From the NCBI GenBank assembly GCA_000934455.1, contig KN887581.1, positions 124,001 to 188,000 on the forward strand: DNA of 64,000 bases. Direction: 5' to 3'. The position numbers and the translations under genes are program-made. This stretch comes from Apostichopus parvimensis (Eukaryota; Echinodermata; Holothuroidea; Aspidochirotida; Stichopodidae). Positions within the stretch are counted from its first letter, which is position 1. The number at the start of each line of letters is the position of its first letter. Positions 47,040-61,005 of this stretch are shown piece after piece. The notes below the pieces were generated by a model, which ran no database searches, was not told the DNA's origin, and worked only from the letters and a program-made list of their open reading frames with translations.

Positions 47040-50000
47040 TTGAATGCTAATTTTTTTAATGTTAAGGTGAATTGTTCACTATGACATCTGATTTGTTAAG
47101 AAGGTCAGGAAGAGCAAAAATGAGGGGCAAATATTCAAAAGTTTTTGTGGGGTAATCTGATAACTTTCGAAAGTGAGATATCTGGAGAATGTTAACAAAT
47201 ATTGACATGAGCTTTTCAGCTAATTGTAGAACATATGAAGCCATAATTTTTTGTACTCTCACTTTGACATTTGAACTCTTCAAATTGCTAATAACTTTAC
47301 CAATGGTTACAGAATAGAATAACTTTATATTCGACTAAATGTTTACAACATATTTATATTTTCAATCACAGGAACCAGTAGGCCTAGGTTGAAGACTCTC
47401 ATTGGCAATATATTCTTTATTTTTGCTACAACACATTTTCCTTTCCTTTTCAGAAATTGAAAGAATATGGTTTGTTCATACTCATGTGATCAACCTTCAT
47501 TACATACATGCAGAAGCAAGCCTAACCTTACCTAGAAATTCGATATCTGTTCGGATGAATTTGTTAAAAAATAAAAATGTAACTGTAATTGATTTGTTAA
47601 AGAAGTTGGGGTTGGAGTAAATTCAAGTGGTTGGAAAAGAGAGTTGTAGTTTGAAAGATCCGGTTATTTTACTTTACTGAAAATTGTACCATTATCTCTT
47701 GTTCAAAGCAGTTTTACAAAGTTGCCAATTATCCAAAGTTGTTTATTGAATATATTCTAGAAAACATACAAATGAGATTTTCATAGTTTTGTCTATTGTC
47801 GAGGAAGCGAGAGTTTGCAAGGATGCAAAATGTTACAGTATATCAAAAGTCTGCATTCATCTTAGCTGTGTAAAAATCTTTGCTTGTAATGAAATGCTTT
47901 TAATCTATTTAAATGACAAACTTCAAATTAATATGATTGCAAGATTGAAACTTCCCCAAAACAGCATTAAATTGAATTGAATTCCATTATGTAAACAGTA
48001 TTACAACCTATTCAAGATACTGATCCTCTTTTTATTGTTCATGACATAAATAAGGGATCCAGTTGTGACACTATGTATGCATGAATTCTAGGTCAAATGT
48101 CATATTTTCAAGTCATTTTGTGGTAAATTAATATTTCTGTTCATACATGATTCACAAGAATCAGTGCAGCAGCAGAGTGAAAAAATAAAAATCACCACAA
48201 ATAATGTGCATTAACAAGTCAATCAGTCTAAGATTGAGATAATCTAAATTTGTATGCAGTTAGTGATCGATTGAGCATACATTTCCCGGAACACACCACA
48301 CACCTCTCCCATATCTTTTCTTTTGATTTTCATCAGGATTGTCATGAAGTCAAGGGGATAAGTGCATCAGTCTGGATCCATGTAGATTTTTCTGGTACAC
48401 ATAAAATGTCCTTTGTCATTATTAATCATTCAACATAGTGGTGATATCGTACCACGTGGTTCACTGGGTGTTTCAATTATCGTAGTGCAAATAGAAAACA
48501 ATACTTATGTACCGATGTCTGTAATATATAATATAGTATATTTCATTATCAGCGAGCCATATATGGGTCCAGACTTTGACCGAACTAGGGAATAGTGACC
48601 AACACCCATATTCTCGGGAGCTACAGAATGTTCAAATCTGCAAAGAAATCAGTTATTCTGGTGAGTTCAATTGTTGTTATATATGTGCATGAGTTAGAGT
48701 TACTTATCTGAAAAAATTGTCCCTGGAAGCTTGAGCAGAAAATTGCGAGTTTGAAGCATGCGATTCTTTGAAATTTCAGGGACGCCAACAATTTTTTTTC
48801 GGGGGGGGGGGGGCATCCTTTGTACTATAGTGTAAGATTTATTGATCGTATACGCATGCTACATTCTATTAGAAGTACCACGAACACCATCCATAATTGT
48901 ATCAGTATTTTTTTGTCCTGGGGGCCAGGGGCGTGGCTAATCAGAAATCTTGAGCAGTCCAATAATTTCATGGGGGAGGGCGGTCACCTACTAAAGTTAA
49001 GCGGAGCATCACAATCGGCTGGCACGCAGCATAGCGAGCATAGCTTCAAAACCTTTATTTTGAGATCTCATGAATAACAAATTTTGACTTGTAGTGTATA
49101 TAGTTTGATAACTATAGGTGGGGTGTTCAAACATCTGATCCCCCGTCTGGATTTCTGTTGGGTGGGACTGAACTTTTCTGTAAAGCGGTACGGAAGGACG
49201 CATACTTGGCTATAAGGCGCGATTTCAATCCCCCTTCACTTGGTGGCGAAAGTTCCGACTGATTCCAAACTGGCGGCTATTTGCTTGAACGTGAACAATT
49301 CTAATGATGCTGCCGAATACAAATACACGTGTGCGGAGCGTGCGAGAAAATTTGGCCACTGTGAAACATGTTTTACCTTAATATAATCTTGAGACGGAAT
49401 ACAGTTTAAGAAAAATCAACGGTTGCAAAAAAATCATTCCTTAGTCCCTTCTATTTTCTATCCTCCATGCACTTTTGAAAATCCCCATACATCCCCATAC
49501 ATTTACCTCAGATTGAACCCTGAATATTACATAGTATATTAATGAGTTATTTATTCAAAATGCTATTAGATGTTCTTTTCCCCAAAAAATTACCCTTTAC
49601 AATCAGTCAAAAAGAGGGGTTTCTCCCTTAATGTAAGGGTTAATGCAGCCTTTTAGAGGGTTTTCCACACTATGTAAAAGGGGCAATGAAATTTTTATCC
49701 CAATTGACTCATTGTAAAGGTCATTTCAGGGATTGACACAGATAAAATTTGTGACATGTCATGACTGAGAGACATTCATATTTTAAAACATACCTTGACC
49801 TCAATCATAAATCAGTTGGGGAAATCCCTCTTTCTGACTCACTGTAATAACCATTGACTCACTGCAATGGGGTTTCAAATCTCATTGCCCCCATATTCTT
49901 ATTGTAGACAAACCCATCAATTTTAATGAGGTTGCATTTTACCATTACAAGAAGGAACACATTGAATATTTAATAGGTTATGACCAAGAGGCATATTGAA

Positions 50001-51055
50001 AATCAATTTGAAGCCCAAGATTGAAATAAGTGGTGATACCAAGTTTGACAGCAGGTCAAGGGAAGATATATCGAGAATATTCAAGTATATTCACTGAAAT
50101 TCCAATAAAAAAAAAGTATTCCAGAAGACCCCAATAAGGTGAAAAAAGTTATGCAACTTGAAGTCAAAGTCTATTCTATTTTCCATGTACATTGCTCCTC
50201 AAAATGACTGAAAATGGAGGGAAATTTAATTAAAGTGATTTACAAATCACTATATCTAAAAAATTAACATGTCAATTAACGATTTGAGGCCAAATTTCAA
50301 ATCTATTACAAAATTACATATTAGGCATTTGCAGACATTGGGATGTTTCGTTGTATTTTTTGTCAATTTGATGATTACACATGGAATGACCCACAAATGC
50401 TGTGGATGCCTCTGGTCTATCATTTCAAAATATGAAATTTTAACTTCTGCCACAAAAATGTTTTGGTATTTTGTGCCAGAGATATGGGTGTTTATTACTT
50501 TACATTTTTCCATCAAAAGGCTCTTCATGAATATGATATGGCATACAATGAATGGAGTACTCTCACACACCAACACTTGTGGGACAGTTTCTATCCATTA
50601 GGCAAAGAAAGTGAAAATACCCTTGTGGGACGGGAGGGCGCTATTGCACTAATTTAGTTTCACTCTTTCACACAACTTCAACAAAAGTAGACACATTTGT
50701 GGAAAAACAATTTGTTCGTGATTTGATTTATAATTTGTCATTTTGTAATATTTTAGCCCAAAAAATATTCTGGGACGTTCCACATTCCTATGATACACAG
50801 AAAATGTCTCACAACGGTATGGAAGTATGTTCCCCGCTGTCCCACAACGGTATGGACTGCAAGTGCACACACACACATACACGCAATCACCATCGCATAG
50901 ATTCCTTGAACCTTCGGAAAAGAATAAAAAACGAATTGTATATACTTACAAGGCTTGTCATATAGAGAGGAGAGAAAATGATAAAATTAAGCTACAAACC
51001 GTACATGTGTTCTTTTAAGCAGTTGTTGTAGCAGTTGTAATTGCCAATTCTACAG
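47040..51055. other. Noncoding stretch upstream of the five-exon gene
   Basis: No convincing exon was seen, though 5' exons of the next gene could hide here, since its first called exon starts at an acceptor. A G run lies near 48,800. CACACACC and GTCCCACAAC words near 50,560-50,880 match sequences at 13.4 and 32.5 kb. Confidence 0.4.
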
Positions 51056-54000
51056 AATGCATAGGCCAAGGGAGGAGGCAATCATGTGGGAAAGGTATGC
51101 TTATGCTAAAACCATAGCTGGAGATATTACGAAAGGGATCTCTTTAGAAGAACAAGATCTAGAGGAGGGGACGGGGTTTGAGGAAACAAAGTACCCTAGC
51201 ATGTACCGCATCTCCACCACTGGCTTTGAAGAATTACTTTTAAGACCTGTAGCCAATTTTAGCAATCTTGATCATGGTGTTACTTCACACTATTTAAGCA
51301 TCAAAGTGCTGCACATAATCATGATAACATACTCAAATCTTCAAGGGATCAGTGCTGTAGTGCTACAATAGCATGCTGGTATTAGCTGAAGCCTTCTGTG
51401 CATTCTGCCTGTGTAGTTGCACCTATATATTCCATGGTGAGCTATATACCTGTGCACGACTGCTGACAATTCTGTCAGGGCATAAAAACAAAAATGCAGT
51501 CCTGGGACCAACAGTCCTGACCGTAGAAGTGTAGACTGGTACAGTACTTATGTATTCCAGTAAATCATTAGGCAGAATGCACATCAAAAGTAAGAAGGCA
51601 AGACCATATGGTTAAATCAGTCATTATTTGTTGTTACAGATTCTGAAATCTCATCATGCTAGTACAAGAATTAGTTTAACAAATACTCAGTAAATTATTT
51701 AAGCACAATGCTTCTATGCTAGTTCATCAACCATGTATGATTGTGCAACTGATATGATGTTCATGTCCATAACATTCCCTACACATTCTCTACAGGCAGA
51801 GGAATGTTCGTAAAGGATGTTTACCTGTTTGGTGCAGATGAGACCAAGAGGCCCAGAAACACAGGTTTTACGCATGAAGAGGGGCGTATTGTGACGGCAG
51901 TACAGTTTTTTCGCTCTATGACGGAAGCCAATATCACACCCCTTATTGAGGACATTTTCTCCTCTCATCTCTCAGGACTGGAACAGCCAAGGTATTAAAT
52001 AAAAGAAAATGTGATGACTCATGGTAAATTAGCAATGACCTGTAACATCAAAACAATGAGCAAATGTTTCCATGCACGTGCGTACTGTAACGTTTTGGGT
52101 ATTCCAGATGAGAATAATGAAACGAGATGGATATAAGTGCAACGTGGTTTATTTATCAACTGAACTAGAGTGTGCATCCTATTATTACGGGAAGCTTCAC
52201 GTACAAACAGAACACTGGTTGATTTCTTCTTTCATGTAAGTTTGTAGTCCGGATATATCTTCAAAAAGGTGAAGTCTTTTAATGATCACAGAAACACGAC
52301 TGTTGCTTGTTTTGATCTTATTCTGTTAACTTGCTCCTATATATAGTTTGCAAATAGCCCAAAACTTTAGAAAGAAAACACAACATGGTTAACGTGTAAT
52401 TGTACGCTATATAATTATATGAAATAGATAATTTGGGTATTTGGCCGGTTAAGAACCATTGTAATGGCAGTGTAATAATACTGTTTGTTAGTTCTTTAAT
52501 GAAGGAGCTTATAATTATCCTAACATAAAATCTCTTTAAATGAAAAGTCATTGTGAGCAAAGACAGGTAATACAACAGAATCATGAAAAAGACAACTCAC
52601 ATTAGGTTCATATAATAATGTGTAAACGTATTCTACAAGCTGGCCAAAGGTCATTAAAGGTAATCAGAGGTAAAATATTGAAAATCTGTGAGACAATATT
52701 TCAAGAATCGTATTTGAAGTGAGCAACAGTCTACGTTGAAAATCTCGAAAACTCTGTATTTGATCAACCATGATCATACAGCAGACCTCATAACATGTGG
52801 CTTCACCACTATTAGACTTACTGCAAGAATACTATTATATGTGGCCAATGTTTTAAGGTTCTAACGGTTGTTATTGGATCAAAGATTGTTCTCTAAGAAT
52901 CAATGACTTTTGCTTAACTGATACATGGCAACAGCATTCAGTGTGTCCAATCTGGTTTCTTGTGTGTGACTTTGCAACATATATTGTTCTTGGTCATACC
53001 TGATCCAGGTTGCAATATCTTTTGCAGTAACACTTCAATGTGGATGAGTTTTATGCTTTTGCCTACATACAAATGCAGCAATTGGGATACACTGTTGTTT
53101 TTGTCCATAGACACTGATGGAGTAGTGAGATAATGTTGGCTGTTCCTTCAATGGTTTCATTTAATGCAATGAAGTGTTATACAAGATCATATTTAATGAA
53201 CTGTGTGAAGGAGGTCATAGATATATGTGGCTGATAATACCTTATTCACTACTATCAATACCTCATTTGTCCATCTATACGCTTAGATTTCAGTTTGTTC
53301 GCATGGTTCGCGTGGACATTATCACCCCAAACACACATAATCAACATGGATGGACCGGGGTTGCAGTTAAACACCTAGCTGGACAGGGAGCAGTATACGT
53401 TAGGTCAACCATTCCACTGACTTCAACGAAAGTAGAGAATCAGACTGATGTGATAAGTGATGTAAGTTGATAAATTGCCATAGGGATACATGTACCAAAC
53501 GTTTTCAAACACTATCGAATTATGCTTCATGTCCTCTCACTGCTGATAAGTATTACATATATGAATACATGTTTCCTTTCTCATTAGATATGGTGCCATT
53601 ACCATACAGTTTATTAAATCTCAACACAAATATAATTTGATAAAAATTTGCTTTCGAGTATTGGTGCCCGATGATGAAATGTTGCCTGTAACCACAGAAA
53701 ATTCATGTCAAACTTGCTATCAATCGATCTTACATTGAATGGTTGTAATGTTTTTAAAAGTTATGGTAATTAATTGAACTTTACATTGGAAAACTCCTCA
53801 TAATAAATGGACAGTCATGTACAATCCATTAAAGATTACAAAAAATGTCTGCACCACATTTGTTTGGAGTTGCAAGCAATGAAAGCAAAAAGTACTACAA
53901 TTTAGGATAGTTTTAGACATGTTTTTATTCGTTTCAGAGCAATGCAACTGCCGGTGTTCACAATAACAGCCATTGTAGTTGATCTGGAATTCCTTGTGTA

Positions 54001-57000
54001 AATTTAAAAAAATAGGAAATAGTTACTACCCAACATACACACATTATTCAGACATTTGTCAATGTATACATAGCAAATAGTTTACACAATGAACAATTGA
54101 AGATCCAATTGTCAAAACAGCAGCTATTTTAGACAAGAAAAGAAGGTACCATTGTCCGAAATCTCAAATTCTAATAAAACATTATTTGTCTCTTTCATTT
54201 GTATGATAAAATTCATTGTTTTGATGCACATGACCCTTTCTGATCACTTCTGTTCAACAATGATGAAAATCTGTTTGACGTTTCGGTTGGTTGTTGTTTT
54301 TGCTTAGGGCGAAGAACTTCCTGATCCGTAAAGTGCACCAGTTGTGAATGTGAGATATTCTTCGACCGTCAAGCATACTTTTTAATGTATGGTCTTCAAG
54401 TAAATTGCTAAACATGCATTTCACCACAGACACAAAAAATTATGTCATTACCTTTATTTTATATTAATCGGTGTTATGCATTCCATGTTAGTATTCATGG
54501 TAATACAACTTTAATTCCTTGCTGAAGGCAAAGAGAATATATGCAGTTAAGTCCAGTATGAGTGTGTGTCTGTGATGCTGCTTGTAAACATGATATCTCA
54601 AAATTATGTGATCTACCTTCTAACTTGGTAGGTTGGTAGCACTTGATGAGTAAATAATCTATAATTTTTATGGAGTTTGTAGTTAATCTCAGGTCTAACC
54701 TTCTAAACATATCTTTTCTCAAGTTGCAAAATGTCGTACAACTTCAAACTTAATATGTAGGGTAGTCATAGGGAGTACAGATCACTATTGTTTTTCATGG
54801 ATGTCAAAGGGAATTTGAGGACAACAGAGGTCATATTCAGAAAACCTTGTGATTTAACATGCTATCTGAAGTTCTTCAAGTTAGTAATTAGCAAGCCCTT
54901 GCTGAGTAAATGGGGGGGGGGGGAATCCTTGAGGTGAAAGGTCATTTTATATCAAGAGAGATAAAATGTGAAAAGCTTGTAAACATCATATTTCAAGAAG
55001 TGAAAGTTGCTTGAAGTTCAACTTAAAACTTGGTATTTCGGTAAAGGTTTGTACACACATGAGATGTAGAAATCCCATGTGGAATAAGTGTGGCTGTTAT
55101 TTGAGATCGGTATCTCTAAAGTTTTGAAAGTCACTAAATATGTTGTCTCAAGAAGCAACCGTTGTTACTACTTAAGACTTGGTTTAGTTTGTCGTCAGTA
55201 AATGACTTCAGTCAAAGGTCATTTCATATCAGCGAGTATCACTCTAAAAGCCTTGTGTAACATGTCAAGTTTTATGTATCCTTTACTGTGAACCCTTTTG
55301 AATATGCATACAGTATGTGCAAAGTTCTGGGTAATGTTAGCTGTCCACCGATTGCGTGATGGCTTTTCATGTGGTTAAGTGGTGTCATGCAGTGCTAGTA
55401 CTGCTGAAAGTCTGTGAGTGAGTTATACGATTATGATTCGTTGCGATATGTGTTGGGTCCTGCATGGTTGATATTCATTGAGTCATGAGGTTATCATTAG
55501 TAGAATGCCCAAAGTTGTTATTCAGGTTTGGCTGTTCCGTTACAAGTTGCTCAGTGTCAAGCCTTTAGGTCTGTTTGGGCAGGATTGCTGAGTTAGGTGG
55601 CATCATTAGTGTTGTGAAGGGTTGTTAAGGTGAAGCCTTCTAATCTGTCTGTGTAGTTAACACAGGAGGGGTGTACTGTAAGTTGTAACTCTGATGTACT
55701 GTGAATGTAAGTTCCAATCTCACAGTCACTTTGAATATTCCATTTAAATCTCTTTTGTAGTAATTTGTATTAACAAACCAACCACAACAGCTCTGTTTAC
55801 CATCTCCTTTGGTTAGAATTATAATCGTAACCTTTGCACTCATGATGGCAAATGTGTGTATGTATGTGTGCAAAAGAAGCCTAATGCTGTGGGCGGAGGT
55901 CAATAGCTGTTACCCAGCCATGCACAAAGTGCGGGCTGGGTCTTGTATGTTACTGTTTCTTCTTCTTCTTCTTCTTTCTGTCACAGGAATCGGTATAGCT
56001 CGTACATGCCTTTACCGTGGTTCACCAAACTTAGTCGCAAGAATCATTGACCGTAAAGGTACCTGAGGCCATGACCAGTTTGGGGTGAAAGGTCACACAG
56101 GGGTCACTAGGGTGAAAATGGTTAACTGTGCCAAAAAAAAAATAGAATAAGCTGAAATTGCCAAATTTAATATCTCATCTTGTAGATCATGACCAAAGAT
56201 AAAGAAAAGTCAACATTGACCTTTTCATCCGACATACGGTAAGGGGTGAAAGGTCAAGATGTAAAATTTACAAAAAACGCTACTCCTCCTACATATTATG
56301 TAGCCTGATCATATGTCTTATGCATATGATAAAGCTTCAAGCCCTCTACAAAACTGATTTTTTTTTAATTTTGATGAAAGGTCATTTGGGGTCACAAGAG
56401 TAAAAAACAAGGTCAAATATAAAACAAGCTCAAATGATAAAAGTAACAGTGTCAATGTGTTGGCCTTGGACAAACATAAAACAATGTCCACGGTGACCTC
56501 TTCGTCCAACCTATGGTTAAGGGTCAAAGGTCAAATCACAAATAACCTCAAATGGCAAAAGTAACAGTGTCAACATGTTCACCTTGGACAGGCATCCAAA
56601 ATTTTCCACATTCACCTCTTTGTCTAACTTACAGTTAAGGGGTCAAAGGTCAAAGAAATGTCAAATCACAAACAACCCCAAATGGAAAAAGTAACAAAGT
56701 CTTCATATTCACATTTCGTAGACATCCAAAAAAGTCCACAGCGACCTCTTTGTCTGACTTACGGTTGAGGGGTCAAAGGTCAAAGAAAGGTCACATTTCA
56801 AACAATCTGAAATGGCAACAGTAACCGTGTCAGCATGTTGGCTTCGGACAGAAATTTTTCAATAATGACCTCTTCGTCTGACCTATGGCCGTATGGTATA
56901 TGAATGAACTGTAGTCAGAGTCTTTGGGTTGTGCTCAATTAGGGTCGAAGGTCATGCATGACGTCACAAGGGTCATAAACGTTGACTGTGCGAAAAAATT

Positions 57001-59726
57001 TCAAACCAGGTCAAAAGACAGAACTAAATAGGCCATCTTGTAGGCCTTGATAAAAGATTAAGAAAAGTCAATGACTACCTTATTATATGACTTCTGCTTG
57101 TGGGGTCAAAATTCACGCAAATGTGTTAGTAGCCTTTTCGACACACCGACTTTGTAGATTGAGCCTTTTTAAAAATCCAATTTAAATTAAAAGCTTTGAA
57201 TCTCATGATTGTAATGTCATTTAATGCAAATAGGCCTTCTTAATAGAAACTGCATGTTAGAAAACAAGAAACAAAACCCGAAAAATAAAAATAGAACCAA
57301 AACATAATAACAAACAAAAACCCATTGGTTTGAAATCAACTGCAAAAAAAAAATCACAAACAAACAAGATTTACAATGAGTAATTGTTGATGAAACTTTC
57401 AAAAATGTTGTCAGTTTGTACGAGCATTATGTGTCGAACGTAACTGTTTGCGAAACGCAAGCACAACGCTTAATTTTACGCGCTCATTAACCGGCGTACT
57501 TTTTTAGCAGCCGGTTGGGCTATTTATAGTAACGCGTACGGCTTCATTCGATTGAGCGTGTTTCGTATCTACGCTACGCTTATTATATCTGTGAAACGCC
57601 CACAATTCCGTTCGCGGGCGTTTCACTTTTCACGGCAGAGTTGCTGAGTTGGCCATCTTCCCATAAAATATTTGACTACAATCAGTGTCTTCTCTGCTTT
57701 TTCAGGTATGTAAGAAACGTTCGATGTTCCATTTATGCTTAGGCTTTTCGAAATTCTTAAAGATTCTGGTGATGCCGTGATTTTATATAATTCGATCATT
57801 AACTATGTTTTTAGAAATATTTCTTGTAGGTATCACCCCGGAATATCACTCAACTTGCATTCACGACCTGTGTATATCATGTCATTGAATTCCCCGTAAA
57901 ATCATAGGTACACAATTCACTCCAAAATCATCATAACAGTTGTTAATTATGTTTAGACTAATTTAACATTGTTTAGTATTGCATTTAGGCCGTAATTATT
58001 GATTATGTGTAATTCAGGGAAGCTTACGACATCAATTAATATGCTTAGGAAAACCATCTCGTTCAGCGTAGTTCAATTTTATCGAGATGTGGACGTCCAT
58101 TTTGTGTGTAAAGTCAATGATTAAGCTTTATAGCGGCCATTCTTGACCGTGCAGCGTTGCTCGCCAAAAGTTTCATAGGAAGGGGCGTGGCTTTCACCAT
58201 ATTTGGCAGTGGGGTTACCTTATTTAGCGCTGGATCGCGAGATTGACTGGGTTCATCATATTTGGACTTGCGCGTATTTTATTTAGCGACATGATTGACA
58301 TTTTTAGCTAGCAGGTTTCGATTGCGCATGTATTTGGCCATAAATACTAATTTCTTGTTATCAGGTGTTTGAAAAATGCTTATAACTTAGAAATTCGACC
58401 AACAAATGCATGTTTTTATTATGTAAAAATCCTGAAGTAAGTATCCTAGCCAGATTTTCTCTTTTTTGTGCATGTAAAGTCTATCAAATATTGTTTAATG
58501 TTTTATTGAAGTCATGAAAGGAATATTACATGTACCATGCCATTTAATTAAATGGCATTGTCTGCGTTTTAATCATGAATTTCAAAACTGTATTCATTTA
58601 GGCCCTAAGTTTGGAAAGAGAATGAATTTGCAAGAATCCTTTGGCACATGATCGTTATGTACCTAGGTGGTCCCATTGATATGATGTTGGATGTTTGTTC
58701 ATGGAGTGTGTGAGGTTTGTAAAGATGACTGAAAGTAACAGAGATATTGTTTTTTGAATATTATTAATTATATACTATTTTAAATGGTGTAATTAAATCC
58801 TTCAGATCTCCAGAATTACCAGTTTGACGTATCTCTTTTCAAATACGAATTCGTGATTTCACATAGTGGCGTATCATACATCCTCAGTCACGAACATGTT
58901 ATTGCATTACCCGAGATGGAAAGTTTAAATGCCTAATTTCTATTTAATCGGCTACTCAAATTTATTCTTCAAACGATTACATTATAAAACGAAATAATTT
59001 ATATTGTTTTCACCAAGTTTATTTTAATGTAGACCGAACATATTGCACAATCTTTATGAACGCCTCATTTTTTGTCAGCATGTGAAACCAATGATCAGGG
59101 ATTTCCTATGATACGTCGCACGGTTATTGTTTTCACATACTGACATATCCCACCCACGCAAAAGCATAGCGAAAATTCAGGATACGTGACTATGTGAAAT
59201 CACAGTTTACAACTCTCGCGATTTTTTGTGTGGCGTATCATATTGACTGTTTCAGCTGTTTGTTTTCTTATCTTTTATCGACCCTTACAGTTTTAATATG
59301 ATGTAACAAACTGTTTTCAAGTGATTAGTGATGTCAACGATCATATATAACTTGGTGTTTCCATTTCAATTGACTATCTGTTGGAAACTTCAAACATGAC
59401 ACTCAGAATAATTGAAAGCTCCATACATTATGTGTTCTGCAAAGAAAAATATAATAATTCTATAAAATTTTAACCAAAACCGATTTCACCAAAACATAAC
59501 CTTTCCAGAAGTTCAGCACATTTAGTAATAACTGTATGCCTTTTGTCTATTTTGAAGGGACGACATCTACACCATCTTCACATCAAAGGACAAACTATTG
59601 AAGTTGCCACGTGACCTTTATGACCAAACCTTTGAAGCAGATCAGCTGGAGGAGAAATTGCCTCTGAAGCTCAAATGCTGTGTCAGGAAATCAGATAACA
59701 CCATCACTTCCATAATGAAGGATTGA
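51056..59726 (+). CDS. Intact five-exon gene, function not recognised (3' part)
   Basis: Exons are 51,056-51,276, 51,796-51,991, 53,287-53,461, 54,308-54,327 and 59,558-59,726. Borders are GT-AG and all phases agree. From the Met at 51,057 to the TGA at 59,724-59,726 they give 259 residues without a stop. Segments include ITKGISLEEQDLEEGTGFEE, DVYLFGADETKRPRNTGF, HEEGRIVTAVQFFRSMTEAN, FQFVRMVRVDIITPN, AVKHLAGQGAVYVRS, DDIYTIFTSKDKLLKLP and DLYDQTFEADQLEEKLPLKL. The stretch from KRPRN to the GQGAVYVR end recalls a module found in large uncharacterised invertebrate gene families, sometimes before HECT domains, but I cannot name it. The fourth exon is only 20 nt. Exon 1 begins at an acceptor in phase 2, so upstream exons or an untranslated leader probably exist. 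AATAAA lies at 60,202-60,207. Confidence 0.55.
55909..56930. repeat. Hairpin-headed GGTCA-rich minisatellite in the last intron
   Basis: It opens with a hairpin (ACCCAGC...GCTGGGT, 55,912-55,941) and a TTC microsatellite. About five to six ~125-bp units follow, each with GGGGTCAAAGGTCAAA, then CAAATGGCAAAAGTAACAGTG, then a GGACA word, then GACCTCTTCGTCTGAC. The same head-plus-array plan occurs as an interspersed repeat in other marine invertebrates (from memory). Half-sites GGTCA are abundant, but array periodicity argues for a repeat rather than a nuclear-receptor enhancer. Confidence 0.65.
57591..57626. promoter_or_regulatory. Perfect 11-bp inverted repeat in a CpG-richer stretch
   Basis: GTGAAACGCCC (57,591-57,601) and GGGCGTTTCAC (57,616-57,626) form a perfect stem with a 14-nt loop. 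The surrounding 57,420-57,650 is richer in CpG than its neighbours. It contains a TATTTATAG box near 57,522 and is followed by a strong donor (TTTTTCAG|GTATGT) at 57,705. This could be an alternative promoter with an untranslated first exon inside the last intron of the five-exon gene. That is inference only. Confidence 0.3.
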
Positions 59727-59881
59727 AGGAAAATGATAACAAACCAAACAAAGAAGAGTTATCATTACTACATGTTGTGTTTTTAATATTGTGACCGTAT
59801 CACAGAACAACTGAAGTCACTATGAGTACAGTATCAAAACCTGATTTAGACTAGTATAAACATGATCAACGTGATCAATCA

Positions 59882-60376
59882 ATGTCTTTGCCAGTTTCCA
59901 CAGGTTTACTGTATGTTCAGTGTATTATGACAGGTCAGGCTCTACTACTATTTATGCAACATTTGAAACATTGCTTTCATGTTTTGTACACTAGTATTTC
60001 TATGCACCTTCCATGCCATGCATTGTTTAAAAGTCATAGTTTTTATATAATGTTTGTTCCAAAAAGCCAGCAAAACTTTGTGACAAATTGGTTAGCCACT
60101 GTGGTAATTATATCATTACCTACGTGTAAGGGTATGCAGCTATCAACATGGTATATAAAAGTCTTTGCCAATTTCCACAGGTTTACTGTATATTCAGTCT
60201 GAATAAAAGGTCAGGCTTTATTGTTCATGCAACATTTTATACATTGCATTCATGTTTTGTACATTTTAACACTTTTATGTAGCTTTCACATTGTTCAACG
60301 TAGATATCTTTGTACGAAATAGCCAGGAAAACTTTCTGAAAATTTGTTAGCCACTGTGGTGTAATCATTGCCTACG
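59882..60376. repeat. Tandem duplication of a 3' UTR segment
   Basis: GTCTTTGCCAGTTTCCACAG...GTTAGCCACTGTGGT...CCTACGTGTAA (59,882-60,130) is repeated from 60,161 as GTCTTTGCCAATTTCCACAG...GTTAGCCACTGTGGT...CCTACGTGTAA, with moderate divergence and small deletions. It lies in the probable 3' UTR of the five-exon gene. The second copy holds the AATAAA signal. A LINE tail abuts its end. Confidence 0.75.
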
Positions 60377-60379
60377 TGT

Positions 60380-61005
60380 AATAAATAAAATAATAATAAC
60401 AGCATTTGGAACGCTATTCACGCACATAGTGCGTACCATAGCGTGTACAAAGAGATACATAATGAAATTAAAACAGAACCGTTTTTAGAGCTTTCTTAAA
60501 ACTGTTGGTTGAGGGAGAGGTCTCCATTCTCTGGGAGCGAAAACTCGGAAGCGGCATTCACCTCTGACTGTGTTGCAACGGGGAACTGAGAGCCGGGATG
60601 TGTCCATGGCAGATCTTAATGCACGAGCAGGGGTGTAGAGGGTCAACTGTTCGGATATGTAGCTAGGAGCCAGACAGTTCAGGGATTTGAAAACATAGAG
60701 CAGCATCTTGAAGATGATCCGTTTTCTGATGTTGAGCCAGTGGAGAGACCGGAGAAGTGGCTGGGCATCGACCCTTCGATTTACACCGAACACAACCCTC
60801 GCAGCTCCATTCTGAAGGCGTTGTAGGCGGTCAACATCTCTGTTTGATAACTGTGTGAATAATGCGTTGCAATAATCCAAACGGGAAATTATTAAAGCTC
60901 TGGCCGCACTGTGGCAAGTGGATGTCGTGATAAAGCGTCGTATGCGCCACAGGTTCTTAGTGTGGTACAAGACGGATTTGCGAACTGCATCTATAGGGTG
61001 ATGCG
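60380..61005 (-). pseudogene. 5'-truncated LINE (CR1/L2-like), end of reverse transcriptase
   Basis: The minus-strand open frame from about 61,000 to 60,485 reads ALIISRLDYCNALFTQLSNR, DRLQRLQNGAARVVFGVNRR, LLRSLHWLNIRKRIIFKMLL and LAPSYISEQLTLYTPARALR. This is the well-known thumb and C-terminal end of CR1/L2/Jockey-group non-LTR reverse transcriptases. The frame is intact to its stop after VLRKL. The element ends in a TTATTATTTTATTTATT-type tail at 60,380-60,400. Only ~170 residues remain, so it is a dead-on-arrival 5' truncation, apparently inserted into the duplicated 3' UTR segment. Confidence 0.8.

Noticed and set aside
56080-56930. Nuclear-receptor response elements (many GGTCA half-sites)
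   Set aside because: The half-sites occur once or twice per ~125-bp repeat unit, so the array itself explains them.
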